From DASZTV01 sp035550655 (GTDB taxonomy: Bacteria; Actinomycetota; Actinomycetes; JAFAQI01): a DNA stretch of 64,000 bases. The notes beneath the pieces were generated by a model. The model saw nothing but the letters and a program-made list of their open reading frames with translations, ran no database searches and was not told the DNA's origin. Numbering within the stretch: position 1 is the stretch's first letter; each line of letters begins with the position of its first letter. The position numbers were made by a program, and so were the translations under genes. Where the stretch lies: positions 86,213-150,212 of the forward strand of contig DASZOU010000008.1 of NCBI GenBank assembly GCA_035550655.1, read 5' to 3'. Below are positions 60,211 to 64,000 of this stretch, in pieces.

Positions 60211-61409
60211 GTCCGGCCGGCCGCGGCGAGGTGGATCGCCTCGAGCTCGCTCGCGAACCGGTCGACGCGGTACGCCGCGCTGGTGGTGAGGCCGCCGTTG
60301 ACGAGCCGGCGTCGCAGCTGGCCGTCCGCAGCGAGCGCGCGGACCGCCGCCGCGACAGCCGGCGGATCGTCGACCGGCACTTCGACGCAGTTGAGGTTGT
60401 CGGTGAGGTACTCCGCGGCGCCGCCGCGGCGGATCGCAATGACGGGCAGCGCTTGCGTCATGGCCTCGAGCGGGACCAGGCCGAACGGCTCGTCCCACCG
60501 TGACAGGAACAGCAGCGCGTCGGCCTCGGCGTACACCGCCGCGAGCTGGTCGCGCTCGACGAACCCCTCGCACGTCAACCGGTCCGCGACGCCGATCTCG
60601 CGGGCCATCGCGATCAGCTCGTCGCGATGCCGATCGTCCGCGGCACCCACGATGCGAAGCGTCGCGCCGGGAAGGTCGGCGAGCGCCTGGATCGCGATGT
60701 CGAAGCCTTTCCGCGGCTCGACCCGGCCGACCATCAGCAGCCGTCCCTGCCACGGGCGGTCGCCGGGCCGCCGCGACGGGAAGTCGACCGGGTCGGTGCC
60801 GAGCGGCACGATCGCCGAGCGGCTGAACCGGATCGTTCCCTCGGCCTCGGCGCGCCGACGCAGGTAGTCGCTCGCGAACGCGACGGTGGCTTCCGGCGGC
60901 AGCACGGGGACGCCGGTCGGTAGCCCGGTCAGCTGACTTGCGAGCGCCCCGAGCCAACGCGGCCGCCGGCTCCACGCGGCCGTCCACGCGTCGACGTGCG
61001 AGGCGTAGACGAGCCAGTCGTCCTCGATCACCGCGACGACGGGAAAGGCGCGTTCGATGCAGCTCGACAACAGCCCGACCGACATCCCGCCCATCGCCCA
61101 GACCGACACGACGTCGGGCGCGACGTCCTTCATCGTCTCGAGCAGCCGGCGTTGGTTGTGCCGCTCGATCCGGAGTCGATGCCTCGGTTCCGGGCGCTGC
61201 AGGTGATGGTCGGTCCAGTACCACTCGAGCCGCCGCCGGACGTGCGGCTCGGGCGGGTCGGAGGCGGGGTCATGGAACGTCGTCGTCGTGGTGAGGACGG
61301 TCACGTCGTGGCCGGCCTCCCGCCACCGTTCGACCGTGTCCTGGCATGACAGCTCGTACCCGCCGAGCGCGTGCGGCGGGTAGAGGTTCGTGAGCACGAG
61401 GACTCTCAC
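60207..61409 (-). CDS. Glycosyltransferase family 4
   Basis: 400-residue GT-B enzyme. The start VRVLVLTNLYPPHALGGYEL is a classical GT4 N-terminus with the acceptor glycine loop. The donor half has LLMVGRVEPRKGFDIAIQAL, LRIVGAADDRHRDEL and DEPFGLVPLEAMTQALPVIA (catalytic Glu). GTG 61409 overlaps the preceding GT2 stop (GTGA), and its stop overlaps the next gene, so three glycosyltransferases are translated as a chain. Confidence 0.9.
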   Translation of the reverse strand: MRVLVLTNLYPPHALGGYELSCQDTVERWREAGHDVTVLTTTTTFHDPASDPPEPHVRRRLEWYWTDHHLQRPEPRHRLRIERHNQRRLLETMKDVAPDVVSVWAMGGMSVGLLSSCIERAFPVVAVIEDDWLVYASHVDAWTAAWSRRPRWLGALASQLTGLPTGVPVLPPEATVAFASDYLRRRAEAEGTIRFSRSAIVPLGTDPVDFPSRRPGDRPWQGRLLMVGRVEPRKGFDIAIQALADLPGATLRIVGAADDRHRDELIAMAREIGVADRLTCEGFVERDQLAAVYAEADALLFLSRWDEPFGLVPLEAMTQALPVIAIRRGGAAEYLTDNLNCVEVPVDDPPAVAAAVRALAADGQLRRRLVNGGLTTSAAYRVDRFASELEAIHLAAAGRT

Positions 61410-62323
61410 GCCGTCGCGCCATCCGCCCCGGCGGTCGGATGCAGCCAGGCGTCCTTCTGCTGCCGCAGCTGGTCGGCGGCAGCGGCGTCGCCGCTGCGGC
61501 GCGCCCGCCGGGCGTGGATGGCCGCGCTCGCCGCGTTCGCGAACCGCCACGCGCCGGTCGCGATCGCACCCCGCCGCCGCCGGTACACCGCCACGCTGTT
61601 CGCGATCCACGCGGCGGGCTGCCGCTCGCCGTACTGCTGCGCGCCGGAGACGTTGCCGATGTGGCGTACGACGGCGTCCGGGGTGAACCAGACCTCCCAG
61701 CCGCGGTCATGGGCTCGCCAGCACCATTCGAGGTCTTCGGCGTACATGAACAGCGACTCGTCGAGGCCGCCGATCTCCGCGAGGGCCTCGCGGCGGATCA
61801 GCAGCGCGGCCCCGACCGCCCAGTCCACGCGGCGCTCGGCGTCGTGCGGCCAGATCGCGCGGTCACGGCGCAACGCGGAGGCGAATGTGACCCGCAGCGA
61901 GGGGAACGGCCACGCCGACGCCTCCAGCCGGTCGTCGGGGCGCAGCAGCTTGGGGGCGACCGCCGCGGCCCGGGGGTGGCGCGCGGCGCACGCCACCAGC
62001 CGGCTGATCGCGCCCGGCTCCGGCCAGGCGTCGGGGTTGAGCAGCAGCACCCACGGCGAGCGGACCGCGCCGAGGATCGTGTTCACGCCGCCGGCGAAGC
62101 CGAGGTTCGCCTCGCCCGAGTCGACGGTGACCTCGGGGAACGCGGCGCGGACGGCCGCCGCGGTGCCGTCGGAGGAGCCGTTGTCCCGCACGTGAACGGC
62201 GAGCGTGCCGGGGGGCTCCGACGCGAGCAGGGCCCGCAGCGCGGTGAGGGTGGTCTCGCGGGTGTTCCAGGTCACGATCGCGACGTCGACTAGGGGCTCG
62301 ATCGCGGCACCGCTGCCCGCCAT
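61406..62323 (-). CDS. Glycosyltransferase family 2 (rhamnosyltransferase-like)
   Basis: 305-residue GT-A enzyme. VDVAIVTWNTRETTLTAL, HVRDNGSSDGTAAAV, the GEANLGFAGGVN segment and LLLNPDAWPEPG (metal site NPD) are those of rhamnosyl-/galactofuranosyltransferase-like GT2 enzymes such as WbbL. MYAEDLEWCWRAHDRGW carries the catalytic acid. I chose ATG 62323. An in-frame ATG at 62398 would overlap cysD. It is the first gene of the leftward operon ending at 56392 and diverges from cysD. Confidence 0.88.
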   Translation of the reverse strand: MAGSGAAIEPLVDVAIVTWNTRETTLTALRALLASEPPGTLAVHVRDNGSSDGTAAAVRAAFPEVTVDSGEANLGFAGGVNTILGAVRSPWVLLLNPDAWPEPGAISRLVACAARHPRAAAVAPKLLRPDDRLEASAWPFPSLRVTFASALRRDRAIWPHDAERRVDWAVGAALLIRREALAEIGGLDESLFMYAEDLEWCWRAHDRGWEVWFTPDAVVRHIGNVSGAQQYGERQPAAWIANSVAVYRRRRGAIATGAWRFANAASAAIHARRARRSGDAAAADQLRQQKDAWLHPTAGADGATA

Positions 62324-62380
62324 GAGCCGCAGCGTAGGCGCTACGGGCGCCTCGGCAGCCGTACGACCCGGGGCGCCGAC

Positions 62381-62386
62381 TATCCT
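62381..62386 (+). promoter_or_regulatory. Probable -10 element of cysDN
   Basis: TATCCT lies 11 bases before the cysD ATG at 62397, so transcription would start at or very near the ATG and the mRNA would be leaderless or almost so. No ribosome-binding site is visible before cysD, which agrees. Confidence 0.45.
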
Positions 62387-62396
62387 GTCCTCGGTC

Positions 62397-63308
62397 ATGA
62401 GCGCACCGACGTCGTACGAGCTGAGCTCGCAGCAGGCGCTCGAAGCCGAGTCGATCCACATCTTCCGTGAGGTCGCCGCGGAGTTCGAGCGCCCCGTCCT
62501 GCTGTTCTCGGGCGGCAAGGACTCGGTCGTCATGCTCCACATCGCGGCGAAGGCGTTCTGGCCGGCGCCCATCCCGTTCCCCGTGATGCACATCGACACC
62601 GGCCACAACTTCCCCGAGGTGCTCGAGTTCCGCGACAGCACCGTCGAGCGGATGGGGCTGCGGCTCGTGGTGGGCAGCGTCGAGGAGTCGATCGCGAAGG
62701 GCCGGGTCCGCGAGCGGCCGGACGGCATCCGCAACCCGCTGCAGACCACCACGCTGCTCGACTCGATCAACGAGCACGGCTTCGACGCCGTCTTCGGCGG
62801 TGCCCGCCGGGACGAGGAGAAGGCGCGCGCCAAGGAGCGCGTCTTCAGCTTCCGCGACGAGTTCGGCCAGTGGGACCCGAAGAACCAGCGGCCGGAGCTG
62901 TGGTCGCTCTACAACGGCCGCCACCACAAGGGCGAGCACATCCGGGTCTTCCCGCTGTCCAACTGGACCGAGCTGGACATCTGGAGCTACCTCGCCGCCG
63001 AGAACGTCGAGCTGCCGAGCATCTACTTCGCGCACGAGCGCCAGGTCTTCCAGCGCGACGGCATGTGGCTGCCGGTGAGCGAGTTCACGATGCCGCGTGA
63101 GGGCGAAGAGGTCGTGAAGCTGACGGTTCGCTACCGCACCGTCGGTGACATCCCCGTGACGGGCGCGGTCGAGTCGAGCGCCGCGACGTACGACGAGATC
63201 ATCGCCGAGGTCGCCGCAACCCGGATCACCGAGCGTGGCGCGACGCGCGCCGACGACCGGCTCACCGAGGCGGCGATGGAAGACCGCAAGCGCGAGGGCT
63301 ACTTCTGA
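62397..63308 (+). CDS. cysD: Sulfate adenylyltransferase subunit 2 (CysD)
   Basis: 303-residue catalytic subunit of ATP sulfurylase, forming adenosine 5'-phosphosulfate from ATP and sulfate with the GTPase CysN. The PP-loop SGGKDSVVML starts near residue 38. IDTGHNFPEVLEFRD, FGGARRDEEKARAKER and NWTELDIWSYLA are family hallmarks. The stop overlaps the cysN ATG (TGATG). The genes supply activated sulfate for cysteine synthesis and, through PAPS, for the sulfotransferase encoded at 51979. Confidence 0.97.
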   Translation: MSAPTSYELSSQQALEAESIHIFREVAAEFERPVLLFSGGKDSVVMLHIAAKAFWPAPIPFPVMHIDTGHNFPEVLEFRDSTVERMGLRLVVGSVEESIAKGRVRERPDGIRNPLQTTTLLDSINEHGFDAVFGGARRDEEKARAKERVFSFRDEFGQWDPKNQRPELWSLYNGRHHKGEHIRVFPLSNWTELDIWSYLAAENVELPSIYFAHERQVFQRDGMWLPVSEFTMPREGEEVVKLTVRYRTVGDIPVTGAVESSAATYDEIIAEVAATRITERGATRADDRLTEAAMEDRKREGYF

Positions 63309-64000
63309 TGGAACTGCTGCGCTTTGCGACGGCTGGCAGCGTCGACGACGGCAAGTCGACGCTGATCGGCCGGTTGCTCTACGACACGAAGTCGATCTTC
63401 GAGGACCAGCTCGAAGCGGTCGAGCGCACGTCGCGCGACCGCGGCGACGAGCACGTCAACCTCGCGCTGCTCACCGACGGCCTTCGCGCCGAGCGCGAGC
63501 AGGGCATCACGATCGACGTCGCCTACCGCAGCTTCGTCACCCCGCGTCGCCGCTTCCAGCTCGCGGACGCGCCGGGCCATGTGCAGTACACGCGCAACAT
63601 GGTCACGGGCGCGTCGACCGCCGACGTCGCGGTCATCCTCGTCGACGCGCGGCAGGGAGTGATCGAGCAGACCCGCCGTCACTCGTACATCGTCTCGATG
63701 CTCGAGCTGCCGCATGTCGTCTACGCGATCAACAAGATGGATCTCGTCGGCTACGACGAGTCGCGCTACGACGAGATCTGCCGCGAGCTCGACGGCCTCA
63801 CCGCGCGTCTCGGCATCCGCGACGCGAAGGCGGTGCCGATCTCGGCGCTGAAGGGCGACAACGTCGTCGACCGGACGGAGACCATGCCCTGGTACGCCGG
63901 CCCGACGCTGCTCGAGCACCTCGAGACGGTCGAGGTCGCCGGCGACCGGAACCAGCAGGACCGCCGCTTCCCGGTGCAGTGGGTGGTCAGGCCGATGGCC
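63308..64000 (+). CDS. cysN: Sulfate adenylyltransferase subunit 1 (CysN), 5' part
   Basis: The first 231 codons of the regulatory GTPase of ATP sulfurylase, cut by the right edge. G1 is GSVDDGKST (residues 10-18), the switch region RAEREQGITIDVAYR precedes G3 DAPGH, G4 is NKMD and G5-like SALKG. Whether the C-terminus carries a fused APS kinase (CysC), which would make PAPS directly, cannot be seen. The ATG overlaps the cysD stop. Confidence 0.96.
   Translation, partial: MELLRFATAGSVDDGKSTLIGRLLYDTKSIFEDQLEAVERTSRDRGDEHVNLALLTDGLRAEREQGITIDVAYRSFVTPRRRFQLADAPGHVQYTRNMVTGASTADVAVILVDARQGVIEQTRRHSYIVSMLELPHVVYAINKMDLVGYDESRYDEICRELDGLTARLGIRDAKAVPISALKGDNVVDRTETMPWYAGPTLLEHLETVEVAGDRNQQDRRFPVQWVVRPMA

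Noticed and set aside
62323..62397. A second cysteine leader peptide before cysD
   Set aside because: The 73-base gap holds a -10-like TATCCT so close to the ATG that no leader frame fits.
1..64000. tRNA, rRNA, integrase or transposase genes marking a mobile island
   Set aside because: None was recognised on either strand. The polysaccharide island has no visible integration genes or att-like direct repeats in this window.

Overview
The window is high-GC DNA from an actinobacterium. The supporting evidence is a mycothiol synthase (mshD) beside the orphan nitrogen regulator glnR, a cysA-sseC pair, a c-di-AMP riboswitch ahead of an NlpC/P60 gene, frequent GTG starts, many GTGA/ATGA/TGATG gene overlaps, and Tat/Sec exported proteins typical of Actinomycetia. 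Genus cannot be fixed from the sequence. Both edges cut genes: a CcdA-thioredoxin fusion on the left and cysN on the right.

Region 1 (1-17.5 kb) is mostly a phosphate-acquisition locus. A likely three-unit PHO box (5037-5069) lies between a leftward pair (alpha/beta hydrolase, Tat-exported phospholipase C/phosphoesterase) and a rightward operon. That operon holds a YegP-like gene, pstB, pstC, pstA, a membrane-anchored pstS, a 938-residue anchored binding-protein-like giant, and a sortase-fold protein that lacks both the catalytic His and Cys. A second PHO box (14200-14221) precedes another secreted binding-protein-like gene and two tandem secreted paralogues. I regard this as the most promising candidate for an undescribed system.

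Region 2 (17.5-32.5 kb) is housekeeping and regulation: the c-di-AMP riboswitch with its cell-wall hydrolase, a lipoprotein, glnR-mshD-SRPBCC, hydrolase and LmeA-like genes, a GT-C-like membrane protein, a SigE-type sigma factor with a likely anti-sigma partner, and an MFS exporter. It also has a cysteine-rich leader peptide with an attenuator-like fold before cysA-sseC, a GtrA protein, and an SDR enzyme.

Region 3 (32.5-62.3 kb) is a large surface-polysaccharide island. It holds a GH5 glycosidase, sixteen glycosyltransferase genes (one a GT2-methyltransferase fusion), an O-antigen-ligase/polymerase-like protein, and a Wzz-like co-polymerase. It also has a Wzm/Wzt-type ABC exporter, a sulfotransferase, a methyltransferase, a nucleotidyltransferase and a sugar-nucleotide dehydratase/epimerase. 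It is followed by cysDN (62.4-64 kb), which makes the activated sulfate a sulfotransferase needs, so the exported glycan may be sulfated.

Three intergenic loci (30.8-31.6, 54.8-55.1 and 56.0-56.4 kb) carry members of one diverged repeat superfamily built of about 80 bp tandem units. Two of them also hold a 57 bp palindromic core and are mirror images of each other. The two loci at 55-56 kb flank a DUF559 nuclease-like gene.
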